Program-made: the position numbers and the translations under genes
Source: Geobacteraceae bacterium
Lineage (GTDB): Bacteria > Desulfobacterota > Desulfuromonadia > Geobacterales > Pseudopelobacteraceae
Direction: 5' to 3'
Assembly (NCBI GenBank): GCA_013336525.1
Contig: JAAXTM010000003.1
Coordinates: 62,001 to 126,000 of the forward strand
Length of the DNA stretch: 64,000 nt
In this document: in pieces, positions 15,471 to 26,802 of the stretch
How positions within the stretch are numbered: position 1 is the stretch's first letter
Layout of the letters: each line of letters opens with the position of its first letter
The notes under the pieces: generated by a model
The model's database searches: none
Told to the model about the DNA's origin: nothing
The model's input: only the letters and a program-made list of their open reading frames with translations

Positions 15471-15882
15471 ACTGCCTCGCAAAAAGGTTGGCATCATTGC
15501 CTGTTCCGGCGAAGAGCTTCCGGAAGGAACCATTACCCGACTGGCTGCGTTAAGAGTACTGCATGAGCTGCGTCCGGAAGATACGGTAACAATCTGCCTG
15601 CCGCTTTTCCTGGCCGGTGGTGAAGCTGACCGGAATTTTGCACGGTTTTATCCGACCATTGCCTTGGACGGATGCGATAAACAGTGCGCCTTCCGTGGAA
15701 CTGAAAAATATTCCAGTCGCCCCGCCGCAGCTATTGTGGTGACCGATCTGATTGCACGGCACGGTCTGGATAAACCTCACGGGTGCCGGAAGCTGGATGC
15801 TGCCGGAATGAAGGCAGTCGAGCTTGCTGCTCAGGAGGTCGCTGACACGGTGGAAAAACTGCTGGAGAAAGGTGAAAGGTAA
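15463..15882 (+). CDS. DGC-motif putative zinc-binding protein 2
   Basis: A 139-aa paralogue of the preceding protein: IIACSGEELPEGTITRLA, then ALDGCDKQCAF. ATG at 15463 follows AAGGAGGGGACC and overlaps the upstream gene by 8 bp; an earlier in-frame ATG at 15436 lacks a ribosome site. Having two DGC copies side by side suggests a hetero-oligomer. Confidence 0.8.
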   Translation: MPELPRKKVGIIACSGEELPEGTITRLAALRVLHELRPEDTVTICLPLFLAGGEADRNFARFYPTIALDGCDKQCAFRGTEKYSSRPAAAIVVTDLIARHGLDKPHGCRKLDAAGMKAVELAAQEVADTVEKLLEKGER

Positions 15883-15886
15883 AGGC

Positions 15887-16339
15887 ATGGGACAAACCAC
15901 GACCTATCATACCGAAGTGTCCTGGAAGGGTGACCATTGGGGCCGCATTATCATGGGGAACGGCCCTGAAATGGATTTTTCGGCCCCGCCCGACGCGCAG
16001 GGGCATGCTGGTGTGCTGACTCCCGAAGACGCGTTTGTTGCCGCCGCAAACAGCTGCATCATGATGATGTTTATCTGGGCGACGGAACGCTTCAAGCTCA
16101 AACTGATTTCCTATAGCTGCAGGGCAGAGGGTACCAAGCTGATCGAGCTGGACCGGACCGAGACCTTTACCCATCTCCGTTTCTGGCCGGCGATCAGGAT
16201 TGCGGTCGGTAATGAGACTGCTGAGGTTATTCGCGCTCGGACGGAACGGGCTCTGCAGTCTGCCCGCAAATACAGTCTGGTAGCCAATTCGGTTAAGTCA
16301 GAGATCATTATTGAACCACAGATTGAGATTGTTTATTAG
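15887..16339 (+). CDS. OsmC/Ohr-family protein
   Basis: A 150-aa protein of the OsmC fold: TPEDAFVAAANSCIMMMFIWATER contains the first conserved cysteine region, and the C-terminal part (IEVIRARTERALQSARKYSLVANSVKSE-like) matches the family, although a Cys at the usual second position is replaced (RKYSLVANS rather than a C-containing helix). OsmC proteins are thiol peroxidases using dihydrolipoyl carriers as electron donors, which makes the nearby lipoyl protein a plausible partner. Loss of the second cysteine may mean a different role. ATG lies 4 bp after the previous stop. Confidence 0.85.
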   Translation: MGQTTTYHTEVSWKGDHWGRIIMGNGPEMDFSAPPDAQGHAGVLTPEDAFVAAANSCIMMMFIWATERFKLKLISYSCRAEGTKLIELDRTETFTHLRFWPAIRIAVGNETAEVIRARTERALQSARKYSLVANSVKSEIIIEPQIEIVY

Positions 16340-16367
16340 AATCTGAAACGGGCACGATGATATTTAG

Positions 16368-18182
<1,815 letters not shown>

Positions 18183-18190
<8 letters not shown>

Positions 18191-18452
18191 CGACAACAAT
18201 CTCAAAAAGCAGGTGGAACAGCGGGTCAAGCGTCTTGTCAGAGCTCAGAGGGAAAAGTCCTCAGTATTGGGGCAGTCACTTTACATGGGAACACTGGGGC
18301 TGCTGCTGATCTTACCAGTGTTAGGCGGGGCTTATCTGGGGCTTTGGCTCGACGGAATGTCTTCCGGCTATTCCGTCCGCTGGACATTCTCAGGGCTGTT
18401 TCTGGGGGTCGTAATCGGCGGATTTAATGTGTATCTACTGCTAAAGGAGTAA
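18183..18452 (+). CDS. atpQ: AtpQ, AtpI/AtpZ-like membrane protein
   Basis: An 89-aa protein with two predicted membrane helices (GTLGLLLILPVLGGAYLGLW and FSGLFLGVVIGGFNVYLLL) after a basic N-terminus. Such proteins help assemble the c-ring. ATG at 18183 follows GAGGAACCC and overlaps atpC by 8 bp. The AtpR gene that usually follows in N-ATPase operons is absent: atpB starts 4 bp after this stop. Confidence 0.82.
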
Positions 18453-18455
18453 GCC

Positions 18456-19142
18456 ATGCTGGACGGCACACACGCATTATTTTATTTGGGCCCCTTGGCA
18501 GTCAGTACGACGGTTGTTACCACATGGGGCATCATGGTTATCCTGATTCTGCTTTCGTGGGTTTTTACCTGTCGGCTCTGTATCGATCCCGGTCCTCTTC
18601 AGATTGCCGTGGAGGGAGTCATAGAGGCTATTCAAGTCGCCGTGAGTGAGGTCTTGCCACAACGGGGCGACACCGTATTTCCATTTGTGGCAACAGTGTG
18701 GATTTTTATCGGAGTGGCCAATCTCTCCAGTCTGGTTCCCGGCATTCATTCCCCCACTGGAGATATCTCCGCTACAATGGCCCTGGCGCTACTGGTCTTT
18801 AGTTCTGTTCATTGGTTTGGCATAAAAATTGTGGGACTGCGCCACTATCTGAAGCATTACATCTCGCCGAGTCCGATACTTCTGCCGTTTCATATTATCG
18901 GGGAGGTTACACGAACCCTGGCCCTTGCTGTCCGTTTGTTCGGCAATATGATGAGCCTGGAGATGGCGGCACTTCTTGTACTGCTTGTAGCCGGCCTATT
19001 CGCACCGATCCCCCTGCTTATGCTCCATATTGTCGAGGCGTTGGTGCAGGCTTACATTTTTGGCATGTTGGCACTGATTTATATCGCAGGCGCCATCCAG
19101 ACACTGGAGGCCCGGCACCCCTTGAAGGAGGAAGAGTCATGA
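18456..19142 (+). CDS. atpB: N-type ATPase Fo subunit a
   Basis: A 228-aa protein with five to six helices. The conserved ion-channel arginine lies in GEVTRTLALAVRLFGNMMSLEM. AAGGAGTAAGCC precedes the start and the stop overlaps atpE (ATGA). Confidence 0.93.
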   Translation: MLDGTHALFYLGPLAVSTTVVTTWGIMVILILLSWVFTCRLCIDPGPLQIAVEGVIEAIQVAVSEVLPQRGDTVFPFVATVWIFIGVANLSSLVPGIHSPTGDISATMALALLVFSSVHWFGIKIVGLRHYLKHYISPSPILLPFHIIGEVTRTLALAVRLFGNMMSLEMAALLVLLVAGLFAPIPLLMLHIVEALVQAYIFGMLALIYIAGAIQTLEARHPLKEEES

Positions 19143-19405
19143 CCCCTATATCCTGGTTTGTACTCGCATCGACGATAGTGGCGTTGTTCGCAATGGCAGT
19201 AGGAATCATCGCCCCTGCAAACGCCATGGGCAAGGCCATTTGTACGGCCCTGGAATCTCTGGCCAGGCAGCCGGAAGCCGAGAAGTCACTCAGCAGAACC
19301 CTCTTCATCGGCCTCGCCATGATTGAGTCTCTGGCTATCTACTGTCTCGTTGTTGTACTGATAGTCCTGTTCCGAAATCCGCTTCTCGAATACCTCCTGA
19401 AATAA
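19139..19405 (+). CDS. atpE: N-type ATPase Fo subunit c
   Basis: An 88-aa two-helix protein. Loop RQPEA is conserved. The ion-binding glutamate is in helix 2 (GLAMIESLAIYC), with Ser at +1 and Tyr at +5. The helix 1 position that is Gln in sodium-binding c-rings aligns with Met here (PANAMGKA), so proton use is more likely than sodium (inference). ATG overlaps the atpB stop. Confidence 0.92.
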   Translation: MTPISWFVLASTIVALFAMAVGIIAPANAMGKAICTALESLARQPEAEKSLSRTLFIGLAMIESLAIYCLVVVLIVLFRNPLLEYLLK

Positions 19406-19417
19406 CGGGGGCATCCA

Positions 19418-20164
19418 ATGGAACTCGATCTGACCACATTTCTAATGGAAATTGCCAACTTCTTGATCCTTGTTTGGATCATGAACCGTCTACTCTATAA
19501 ACCGGTACGCACAATCATCGCTAAACGGCAGACAGCAATGGCATTTATACGTTCTGAAGCAGAGCGAGTGCACGCCGAAGCGGCTGAGCTGGGGCAAACA
19601 TACCAAGGGCGTCTGGCTTCCTGGGACGCAGAAAAAGCGGAGCTTCGGCGCCAGTTACTGGCGGAAATTACCGATGAGCGCCAACGCCTGATGGAAGGCC
19701 TGGATTTGGAACTTACTGATATGCGCGATAAAGCCCGCGTTACGGAAGAACGTCAAGCCGAGGAACGGGTTCGACTCTGTGAAGAGCGTGCGATCGCAAA
19801 AGCCGGCCAGTTTGCTGCACGGCTGCTGACTCGCCTCGCTACTCCGGAACTGGGGAAACAGCTTGCCGAAATGCTTCTTGAAGACTTGACCGGACTCCCC
19901 GATGAACAGAGACGGGCCATTATCCAATCACTTAGCAGGGAAGGAGCTATGGTTCGGGTAGTGAGCGCTCATCCTCTTGCAGAAGTTGTATCCGAAGAGT
20001 TTGAACAACGGTTTCGTGAGATTTTTCCGGAGGCCAGGCTTTTCAGTTTCAGCGTCAATGAAGATCTGTTAGCCGGAATCCGCGTGAATACCGGCCCTTG
20101 GAACCTGTCTGCCAATCTCAAAGAGGAACTTGCCTTTTTCAGGGGTGGGATCAATGGAGAGTGA
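19418..20164 (+). CDS. atpF: N-type ATPase fused b-delta subunit
   Basis: A 248-aa protein: one N-terminal membrane helix ([16 protein letters not shown]), a long coiled coil to about residue 150, then a C-terminal region ([28 protein letters not shown]) that resembles the C-terminal part of the delta subunit. The operon has no separate delta gene, consistent with this fusion. Confidence 0.88.
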   Translation: MELDLTTFLMEIANFLILVWIMNRLLYKPVRTIIAKRQTAMAFIRSEAERVHAEAAELGQTYQGRLASWDAEKAELRRQLLAEITDERQRLMEGLDLELTDMRDKARVTEERQAEERVRLCEERAIAKAGQFAARLLTRLATPELGKQLAEMLLEDLTGLPDEQRRAIIQSLSREGAMVRVVSAHPLAEVVSEEFEQRFREIFPEARLFSFSVNEDLLAGIRVNTGPWNLSANLKEELAFFRGGINGE

Positions 20165-21674
20165 AGTCCAGTCATTATCACCCTCCCAAATGTTCTCATC
20201 TCCTCTTGCAAGTTTGGAAATGAGGCTGACAGGGTACCGGCCGATGACCCGCTTCATGGAACTGGGATGTGTGGTTGCCGTTGGAGATGGTGTTGCCTGG
20301 ATTCGCTGCCTCCCCTCAGCTGCCCTTGATGACATTATCGCACTGGAAGATGGCAGCCGGGCGCTTGTATTTCACCTTGGGCAAGAGTTGGTGGGCGCCA
20401 TTCTTCTCCAGCAGACCGATCGTCTCACCGCCGGAACCGGGGCGCTGCTTGCCGGGTCCAGGCCTGTCGTGCCTGTGGGAGATACCCTCCTGGGAAGAGT
20501 TGTCGATCCGTTGGGACATCCGCTTGATGGCTTACCGCCTCCACGAAACTGCATGCACCGGGAAATTTTCGGGCCGTCCCCGTCGATTTTGGCGCGCACC
20601 TTTGTCAATGAACCGCTCTACAGCGGCACAACCATTGTCGATACCATGATTCCAATCGGGAAGGGCCAGCGTCAGCTGATTATCGGCGGGTCATCCACCG
20701 GAAAAAGTTCTCTGGCTCTTGATGCTGTTATTAGCCAGAAGGGAAGTGGTGTTCTCTGCATCTACGTCTTGATCGGACAGAAACGTTCCAAGGCGGTAAC
20801 CATTGTAGAAACCCTTCGTGCAGCCGGGGCGCTTGACCATACAACCGTCGTGGTGGCTGAAGCCTTTGAGCTCCCGGGGCTAAAATACCTGGCACCTTTT
20901 GCCGGTTGTGCCATTGCCGAGGAATGGATGCACAAAGGTCTGGATACTTTGATTGTTTATGACGATCTATCCCTCCACGCCCAAACTTACCGTGAGATAT
21001 CATTGCTGCTCCGTCGACCGCCGGGCCGTGAAGCTTATCCCGGCGACATCTTTTATCTGCATGCTCGTCTGCTGGAACGCTCCACTGTTATGGCTGCAAG
21101 CCATGGGGGGGGCAGTATGACTGCGTTGCCGATAATTGAAATCCAGCAGGGTGAACTGGCCGCCTATATTCCAACCAATCTGATCTCAATCACCGATGGT
21201 CAGATCTATCTTGACCAGGAACTTTTCGCCGCCGGTTTCCTGCCGGCAATCGACATCACTCGCTCCGTTTCCCGCATCGGAGGCAAAGCACAACATCAAC
21301 GGGTAAAGGAAGAGGTAGGGCGAATGAAGCTCGACTACCTTCAGTTTTTGGAGTTAGAAGTTTTCACCCGTTTCGGTGCACGTCTGGAGGCTTCGGTCGA
21401 AGCCCGTATAAGGCGTGGCAAGGTTCTGAGGGAGTTGCTCAGGCAGGAACGTCGTGAGCCGTTGCCGGTTGAGTACCAACTTGCCTGGCTCATGGTCTTC
21501 AATGGAGGGATGCTGGATGGAAAGCTGCCGGAAGAAATCCCGGAGATTATGAAACGGTTAGAAATGGCTGTAAAGTGGGGGGACTGTACGCTGGAAAACA
21601 GCCGCGAGGCTTGGCACGAAATCGTTACTGCTGCATTGACAGAACATGGTGGGGCAGATGGCCGGCAGGCGTGA
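20154..21674 (+). CDS. atpA: N-type ATPase F1 alpha subunit
   Basis: A 506-aa nucleotide-binding subunit with a Walker A variant [31 protein letters not shown] and [17 protein letters not shown] at 20154 (GGGTGGGATCA upstream) is preferred to the in-frame ATG at 20130; it overlaps atpF by 11 bp. Confidence 0.94.
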   Translation: MESEVQSLSPSQMFSSPLASLEMRLTGYRPMTRFMELGCVVAVGDGVAWIRCLPSAALDDIIALEDGSRALVFHLGQELVGAILLQQTDRLTAGTGALLAGSRPVVPVGDTLLGRVVDPLGHPLDGLPPPRNCMHREIFGPSPSILARTFVNEPLYSGTTIVDTMIPIGKGQRQLIIGGSSTGKSSLALDAVISQKGSGVLCIYVLIGQKRSKAVTIVETLRAAGALDHTTVVVAEAFELPGLKYLAPFAGCAIAEEWMHKGLDTLIVYDDLSLHAQTYREISLLLRRPPGREAYPGDIFYLHARLLERSTVMAASHGGGSMTALPIIEIQQGELAAYIPTNLISITDGQIYLDQELFAAGFLPAIDITRSVSRIGGKAQHQRVKEEVGRMKLDYLQFLELEVFTRFGARLEASVEARIRRGKVLRELLRQERREPLPVEYQLAWLMVFNGGMLDGKLPEEIPEIMKRLEMAVKWGDCTLENSREAWHEIVTAALTEHGGADGRQA

Positions 21675-22542
21675 ACTTGAGCGGCGACTGCGTGCCCTGG
21701 GTGATATCGACACCATCCTCGGAGTCATGAAGAACCTTGCCTTGATGGAAACCGGCAAACTTTCCCGCATCCTTGTTGCACAACGGGAGATGGTAAAAAG
21801 TCTGGAGGCAACCGCCGCTGATTTTTTGACATTTTATCCCCAGCCGCAACGGCCTGCTGTAGAAACGAGCGTAATTTTGATGTTTGGTTCACAGCGAGGA
21901 CTCTGTGGTGATTTCAACGATCTCCTGATCGCTGCGCTACCACTGATTGAGCATGAAGGCTCAACCTCGCTCAAAGTTGCGATAGGCGCCAAACTTGTCG
22001 GGCGGCTGCAGGCTGATGTTCATCTGAATGGGCCCCATGCGGTCGAGGAAATCGGTCCGGTTATTCATACGGTCATGGAGACAATCAACACACTGCTTGC
22101 CAGAACCGATGACGGCCATCCTCTTGAATTATCTGCTCTCTGTCATGATCCGGATAGTGGTGTGGTAGTCAGGCCCTTAGCTCCCCTTTCCGGTCAAATA
22201 AAGCAGTCCGAGTTCCCTGAAGATTTTCCTCCTCATCTGAATATTACTCCGGCGGCATTTTTTGCTCATCTGACGGAGCAGCACCTCCTGGCCGCTATTA
22301 CCGAAGTATTCCACCGTTCACTCATGTCTGAAAACCACTTCCGGCTCAATCATATAGAGGGAGCATCACGGCGTATGGAGCGCCGCACCGGTGAACTGAA
22401 AAGAAAACAGACTCTTGCCCGACAAGAGGAAATTATTGAAGAGATTGAGGCGATTTTGTCTGGAGTTGGAATTGATGAGGCAGAAGCAGGCGGTGTGAAG
22501 ACGGTCTTTGCCCCTGGAGAGAAATCATGTTCAGCCGATTGA
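21658..22542 (+). CDS. atpG: N-type ATPase F1 gamma subunit
   Basis: A 294-aa protein beginning [20 protein letters not shown], with [15 protein letters not shown] and a C-terminal helix ([20 protein letters not shown]) that matches the rotor helix. The start could be 21646 (four residues longer); 21658 is closer to a GGTGGGG. It overlaps atpA by 17 bp. No terminator is visible before the convergent ArsR gene. Confidence 0.88.
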   Translation: MAGRRELERRLRALGDIDTILGVMKNLALMETGKLSRILVAQREMVKSLEATAADFLTFYPQPQRPAVETSVILMFGSQRGLCGDFNDLLIAALPLIEHEGSTSLKVAIGAKLVGRLQADVHLNGPHAVEEIGPVIHTVMETINTLLARTDDGHPLELSALCHDPDSGVVVRPLAPLSGQIKQSEFPEDFPPHLNITPAAFFAHLTEQHLLAAITEVFHRSLMSENHFRLNHIEGASRRMERRTGELKRKQTLARQEEIIEEIEAILSGVGIDEAEAGGVKTVFAPGEKSCSAD

Positions 22543-22578
22543 AGAAACTGTGGTTGCCGGCATTTTATAATAGCGTCA

Positions 22579-22926
22579 TCAGGAGCAGGTTGATGGTTTG
22601 TCTTTAAGGAATGCCGCCAGGGCAGTGCGGTCTGAAATTACTTCAGGAAGGTTACTGGCATGCTGTTTAAGGATTTGGAGTATCTCTTTGCAGATGGTGC
22701 AGCTTTCCAGACTCAGCGAATAATACATCCATACCTTGTCACGGCGGATATCTACCCAGCAGCTGCGTTTAAGGTAGGCCAAGTGACGTGAAACTGTGGA
22801 TTGGGGCAGTCCTAGTACTTCCATCAGGTCGCAGACGCACAGTTCACCTTCTGCCTGCAGCAGGAGGACGATGCGCAGGCGGATCGGGTCGGAAAGGGCT
22901 TTGAGGGTTTGGGCGAGATGTTGCAT
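22579..22926 (-). CDS. ArsR-family regulator, divergent from arr operon
   Basis: A 115-aa winged-helix repressor: LKALSDPIRLRIVLLL, metalloid-type GELCVCDLMEVL, recognition helix PQSTVSRHLAYLKRS. A second cysteine pair (CTICK) and a C-terminal CS add further thiols. It is divergent from the cytochrome c7-arrA-arrB genes and very likely controls them. A perfect promoter (TTGACC-17 bp-TATAAA) ends 8 nt before the ATG, so the transcript would have almost no leader. Confidence 0.92.
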   Translation of the reverse strand: MQHLAQTLKALSDPIRLRIVLLLQAEGELCVCDLMEVLGLPQSTVSRHLAYLKRSCWVDIRRDKVWMYYSLSLESCTICKEILQILKQHASNLPEVISDRTALAAFLKDKPSTCS

Positions 22927-22934
22927 CGGTCTAG

Positions 22935-22963
22935 TTTATAATGCAGTTGCCATCTGTGGTCAA
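22935..22963 (-). promoter_or_regulatory. Promoter of divergent ArsR gene
   Basis: Minus strand TTGACC (22963-22958), 17 bp, TATAAA (22940-22935). The ATG is at 22926, so the predicted start site lies within about 2 nt of it. Confidence 0.7.
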
Positions 22964-22985
22964 GCAAAGCATAAAATCCGTATGG

Positions 22986-23000
22986 GCGGATATATTCCGC
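22986..23000. promoter_or_regulatory. Inverted repeat between divergent promoters
   Basis: GCGGA-TATAT-TCCGC, perfect 5-bp arms, abuts the -35 of the cytochrome/arr promoter. Candidate regulator site. Confidence 0.45.
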
Positions 23001-23028
23001 TTGATAAATAAGTAAACGAAGATATAAT
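23001..23028 (+). promoter_or_regulatory. Promoter of cytochrome-arrAB operon
   Basis: TTGATA (23001-23006), 16 bp, TATAAT (23023-23028), 35 bp upstream of the cytochrome start. Confidence 0.65.
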
Positions 23029-23063
23029 CCCCAAAATTCCTAATCTCAATTGAGGAGGTCGTG

Positions 23064-23363
23064 ATGAGAAACATATTTGTTATTGCTCTACTGCTGTTTG
23101 CAACGCCTGTTATGGCAACTGTCGGCGGAGGCGACATCATTCTGAAAAACAAGGGGGGCGATGTGGTGTTTAGTCACGGCACTCATGTCGAGGGAATGGC
23201 TTTGGCTTGTACCGATTGCCATGACAAACTTTATCTAAGCAAGGGGCAGCACAAAACGGTCACCATGAAGCAGATGCAAAAGGGAAAATCCTGCGGAACC
23301 TGTCACAATGGTAAAAAAGCATTTTCGGTAAAAGGCGATTGCGCCAAGTGTCATAAAAAATAG
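23064..23363 (+). CDS. Triheme c7-type cytochrome linked to ArrA
   Basis: A 99-aa periplasmic cytochrome: signal peptide (MRNIFVIALLLFATPVMA) and three heme sites CTDCH, CGTCH and CAKCH, with axial histidines in FSHGTHV. The start is ATG at 23064 after GAGGAGGTC; a GTG lies 3 bp earlier. It lies 12 bp upstream of the reductase gene, so it is probably the immediate electron donor, replacing the membrane anchor found in other reductase operons. Confidence 0.9.
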   Translation: MRNIFVIALLLFATPVMATVGGGDIILKNKGGDVVFSHGTHVEGMALACTDCHDKLYLSKGQHKTVTMKQMQKGKSCGTCHNGKKAFSVKGDCAKCHKK

Positions 23364-23375
23364 GGGGGAACGTAC

Positions 23376-25979
23376 ATGGAAATCAAACGTCGGGATTTTC
23401 TTAAATTGACTGCTGCTGCCGGTGCCGTGGCAACCATCGGTCTGCCGAAGCTGAATGCATTTGCATCGCATCATATGCCAAAACCGGGAGACGCTCCAAA
23501 AGGTGAGTGGATTCCCTCTACCTGCCAAGGGTGCACCGCCTGGTGTCCGGTGGAGTTTTATGTGCAGGAAGGGCGCATCGTCAAGGTGCGCGGCAACCAG
23601 CTTTCAAAAGCCAACAACGGCTACTGCTGCCCCCGTGGTCACCTGATGGTCCAGCAGACCTATGATCCGGATCGGATCAAGATGCCGATGAAGCGGACCA
23701 ATCCCCTGAAGGGGCGCGGTGTCGATCCAAAGTTCGTTCCTATCTCCTGGGATGAAGCGCTGGATCTGGTGGCCGACAAGATGATCGAACTGCGCAAGAC
23801 CGGTCATCCGGAAAAGCTGACCTATATGAGGGGGCGCTACTCTTCAACCGCTACTGAGCTGCTGTACGGCACACTGCCCAAAATTTACGGCACATCCAAC
23901 TACTTCTCTCACAGCGCTATCTGTGCTGAAGCCGAGAAGATGGGCCCCGGCTATACCCAGGGCTTCTTCGGCTACCGTGACTACGATCTGGCCAAGACCA
24001 AATGCCTGGTAATTTGGGGCTGCGACCCGCTCTCTTCCAACCGGCAGGTGCCGAATGCCATCAACAAATTTGGCGATATCATGGATAGAGGCACCGTAAT
24101 AGCTGTTGATCCACGTTTTTCCACCTCGGCTGCCAAGGCCAATGAGTGGTTGCCGCTCAAACCGGGCGAAGATGGTGCTCTTGCCTCTGCCATTGCCCAT
24201 GTGCTGCTGACTGAAGGGCTCTGGAGCAAAGAGTTTGTCGGCGACTTCAAAGATGGCAAAAATCTGTTCAATTCCGGTGCAGCTGTTGACGAAGCGGCCT
24301 TTATTGAAAAGCAGACTCACGGCATCGTCAAATATTGGAATATTGAACTGAAAGATAAAACACCAGTCTGGGCCGCCAAAAAGACGCTGATCCCGGTCGC
24401 ACAGATCCTCAAAGTTGCGCGTGCCATGGGTAAGGCCGGGTCCGCCTGTGCCGTCTGGATGGGGCCTGGCGTGGCGATGACCCCTCGTGGAACCTATGCA
24501 TCAATGGCGGTCTACGCCCTGAACGGCATTCTCGGTTCCATTGAAACAGAAGGGGGTGTTTTCCAGAGTTCCAGCACGCCAGGCACAAAATTTCCGGAGA
24601 TCACGGACCTCTTCGTTGACGACATTGCGAAAAAAGGGAGCAAAGGCAAAAAACTTGACGGTCGCGGTGCCAAGGATATGCCTGCAATCATGGGTGGCTA
24701 CGACAAAAAAACGGACAAAGACGGCAAGGTGACCGAGAGCGCCAAGGCCAATGTGGTTACCAACGCTGTGGCCGACGGCATCCTGAAAGACCCGGCAGCC
24801 TGCCAGATATTTATCAGTTCCTGGAGTAACTTCAACTTCTCGGCCACCGGCGCGCAGCGCTGGGATCAAGCAATGGCCAAAGTTCCTTTCTTTGTCCATA
24901 TGGTGACCAATGCCTCGGAGATGACCCAGTTTGCCGATGTCGTGCTGCCGGCCACCTTTGCGCCAACCGAGAAGCTTTCCATTATCACCAATATGGCAAA
25001 CCTGCATGGGCACGTATCGATTCAGCAGCCGGTCGTAAAGCCGCTCTGGAACGTGAAATCGGAAGAGACCGAGGTGGTCTGGCTGCTGGCAGAGAGGCTG
25101 AAGGCCAAGGGATTCCCAAACCTGTTTGACTACTATGCCTCTTTCGAAGATCCTGAGACCAAAAAGAAACCGACAAACGCCGCCGAATTCGAAGAGATCG
25201 CCGCCAAGATCTCCAGCCAGAAGGTTTGGGACGGCAAGGAGAAGATGAAAGGCGACAAGGTTTCCGGTTGGGCCGAGTTCAGGAAAAAGGGTATCTACAA
25301 TACCGAAGCCTACGCCTACAAAAAAAATTGGGGCAAGGTAGATCCGGTGACCGGCAAGTTCGTGGGCAAGTTCAAAACCGAGACCGGCAAATTTGAGTTC
25401 TACAGCGAAACTTTGAAGAAGACTCTGACCCTTTTTGCCTCCAAGCATAAGACCAGCATTGACGACGTTCTGAAATCAAGCGGGTACGAGGCTCAGGGCG
25501 AACTGGTATTTGTGCCTCACTACGAGTCGCCCAAGCGTCATGGCAGCCTGAAGGAGTATCCTTTTACCTTTATCGACCATAAATCTCGCCTTAACCGCGA
25601 AGGACGCAGCCAGAATACCGTCTGGTACCAAGAGTTCAAAAAAGTGGACATAGGCGACAAGAGCTGGGATGACGTGGCCAAACTCAACCCGGTAGATGCC
25701 AGGAAACTCGGAATCAAGGACGGCGACAAAATCCGTCTTACTTCCACCAGTGGCTCCATTACCTGCAATGCCCGTCTCTGGGAAGGTGTTCGCCAGGGAA
25801 CAGTGGCAAAGTGCTACGGCCAAGGTCACTGGGCTTATGGTCGTGTTGCAGCCAAGGAATACGGCAAGACAGCGCGCGGCGGTAATAACAATGAACTCAT
25901 GCCGTCCGACTTTGATCGTCTGAGCGGGGCTACTGCCCGTAACGGCGGTTTCACCGGTGTCAAGATTGAGAAAGCTTAG
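23376..25979 (+). CDS. arrA: ArrA-type respiratory reductase catalytic subunit
   Basis: An 867-aa Tat-exported enzyme (KRRDFLK at residues 4-10). Cys50, Cys53, Cys57 and Cys84 or Cys85 bind 4Fe-4S. The active site follows ArrA: RGRYS at 152-156, HSAICAEAEK at 179-188 with Cys183 as Mo ligand, Lys188, and Tyr200 in FGYRDYDL; DPLSSNRQVP and ISWDEALD also match. By family knowledge ArrA reduces arsenate to arsenite in respiration. Closely related clades act on antimonate or selenite, so the substrate is not certain. The ArsR, ArsC and Acr3 neighbours favour arsenic. GGGGGGAACGTAC precedes ATG. Confidence 0.85.
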   Translation: MEIKRRDFLKLTAAAGAVATIGLPKLNAFASHHMPKPGDAPKGEWIPSTCQGCTAWCPVEFYVQEGRIVKVRGNQLSKANNGYCCPRGHLMVQQTYDPDRIKMPMKRTNPLKGRGVDPKFVPISWDEALDLVADKMIELRKTGHPEKLTYMRGRYSSTATELLYGTLPKIYGTSNYFSHSAICAEAEKMGPGYTQGFFGYRDYDLAKTKCLVIWGCDPLSSNRQVPNAINKFGDIMDRGTVIAVDPRFSTSAAKANEWLPLKPGEDGALASAIAHVLLTEGLWSKEFVGDFKDGKNLFNSGAAVDEAAFIEKQTHGIVKYWNIELKDKTPVWAAKKTLIPVAQILKVARAMGKAGSACAVWMGPGVAMTPRGTYASMAVYALNGILGSIETEGGVFQSSSTPGTKFPEITDLFVDDIAKKGSKGKKLDGRGAKDMPAIMGGYDKKTDKDGKVTESAKANVVTNAVADGILKDPAACQIFISSWSNFNFSATGAQRWDQAMAKVPFFVHMVTNASEMTQFADVVLPATFAPTEKLSIITNMANLHGHVSIQQPVVKPLWNVKSEETEVVWLLAERLKAKGFPNLFDYYASFEDPETKKKPTNAAEFEEIAAKISSQKVWDGKEKMKGDKVSGWAEFRKKGIYNTEAYAYKKNWGKVDPVTGKFVGKFKTETGKFEFYSETLKKTLTLFASKHKTSIDDVLKSSGYEAQGELVFVPHYESPKRHGSLKEYPFTFIDHKSRLNREGRSQNTVWYQEFKKVDIGDKSWDDVAKLNPVDARKLGIKDGDKIRLTSTSGSITCNARLWEGVRQGTVAKCYGQGHWAYGRVAAKEYGKTARGGNNNELMPSDFDRLSGATARNGGFTGVKIEKA

Positions 25980-25998
25980 GAAAGGGGGGATATCATAA

Positions 25999-26769
25999 AT
26001 GGCAAAACAATACGGAATGGTTATTGACCTGCAAAAATGTGTCGGCTGCGGCGCCTGTGCTCTGGCCTGTAAAACCGAGAATAATACCCAGGCACGGGCA
26101 AATGGACAGACATTTAACTGGGCCGATTTCATCTACAAGGAAGAGGGGAAATTCCCCAACCCGAGTTTCAGCGCCATACCGGTGCTTTGTAATCACTGCA
26201 CCGACGCGCCCTGTGTTAAAGCCTGTCCGGTCAAGGACAAGGCGATGTATAAGACCGCAGACGGTATTACTATGCACAACGACGAGCGTTGTATCGGCTG
26301 CCGCCGCTGTCAGAAAGCCTGCCCTTACAGTGCCACGGATGTGGTGAAGGACAAGGCTGCGTACTCCGTCATCAGTGCTAATGAAGGAAAAGCTCCTCCT
26401 CATGCGGCATCACGCGATACAAGTGAAATGATCATAGGATGCACCGCTTCCGGCGCCGAAACAGCGAAAATGGCCGGGGGAGTCATCCCGAACCACCATA
26501 AGTTCAGTCATTCGGATTATGAAAGCATCCGCAAGCAGGGTATGGTTGAGAAATGCATCTTCTGTGATCATCGTGTAAAAAAAGGCGAAATGCCCAATTG
26601 CGTGGTGGCCTGCCCGGCCAAAGCACGCATTTTTGGCGATGTTAATGATGCCGCCAGCGAACCGGCCAAGTTGCTGAAGAAGTATAAGCCGATGCGCCTA
26701 AAGGAAGAAAAAGGCACAAAACCGAATGTAGCTTATATCCGCGCCTTCAAGGCAGGGAATAAAGTTTGA
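25999..26769 (+). CDS. arrB: ArrB-type four-cluster ferredoxin subunit
   Basis: A 256-aa protein with four cysteine groups: CVGCGACALAC, CNHCTDAPCVKACP, CIGCRRCQKACP and CIFCDHRVKK...CVVACP. HSDYESIRKQGMVEKC is typical of ArrB. It has no signal peptide and would be exported with the A subunit. It lies 19 bp after arrA and is followed by a terminator. Confidence 0.88.
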   Translation: MAKQYGMVIDLQKCVGCGACALACKTENNTQARANGQTFNWADFIYKEEGKFPNPSFSAIPVLCNHCTDAPCVKACPVKDKAMYKTADGITMHNDERCIGCRRCQKACPYSATDVVKDKAAYSVISANEGKAPPHAASRDTSEMIIGCTASGAETAKMAGGVIPNHHKFSHSDYESIRKQGMVEKCIFCDHRVKKGEMPNCVVACPAKARIFGDVNDAASEPAKLLKKYKPMRLKEEKGTKPNVAYIRAFKAGNKV

Positions 26770-26802
26770 TAGCCTACGGGTTTGTGCTGATATAAACTTT
26801 TC

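Noticed and set aside
24501-25448. 315-aa open frame on the minus strand
   Set aside because: It lies fully inside arrA on the opposite strand; the arrA frame has full family motifs, while this one has none and no ribosome site.
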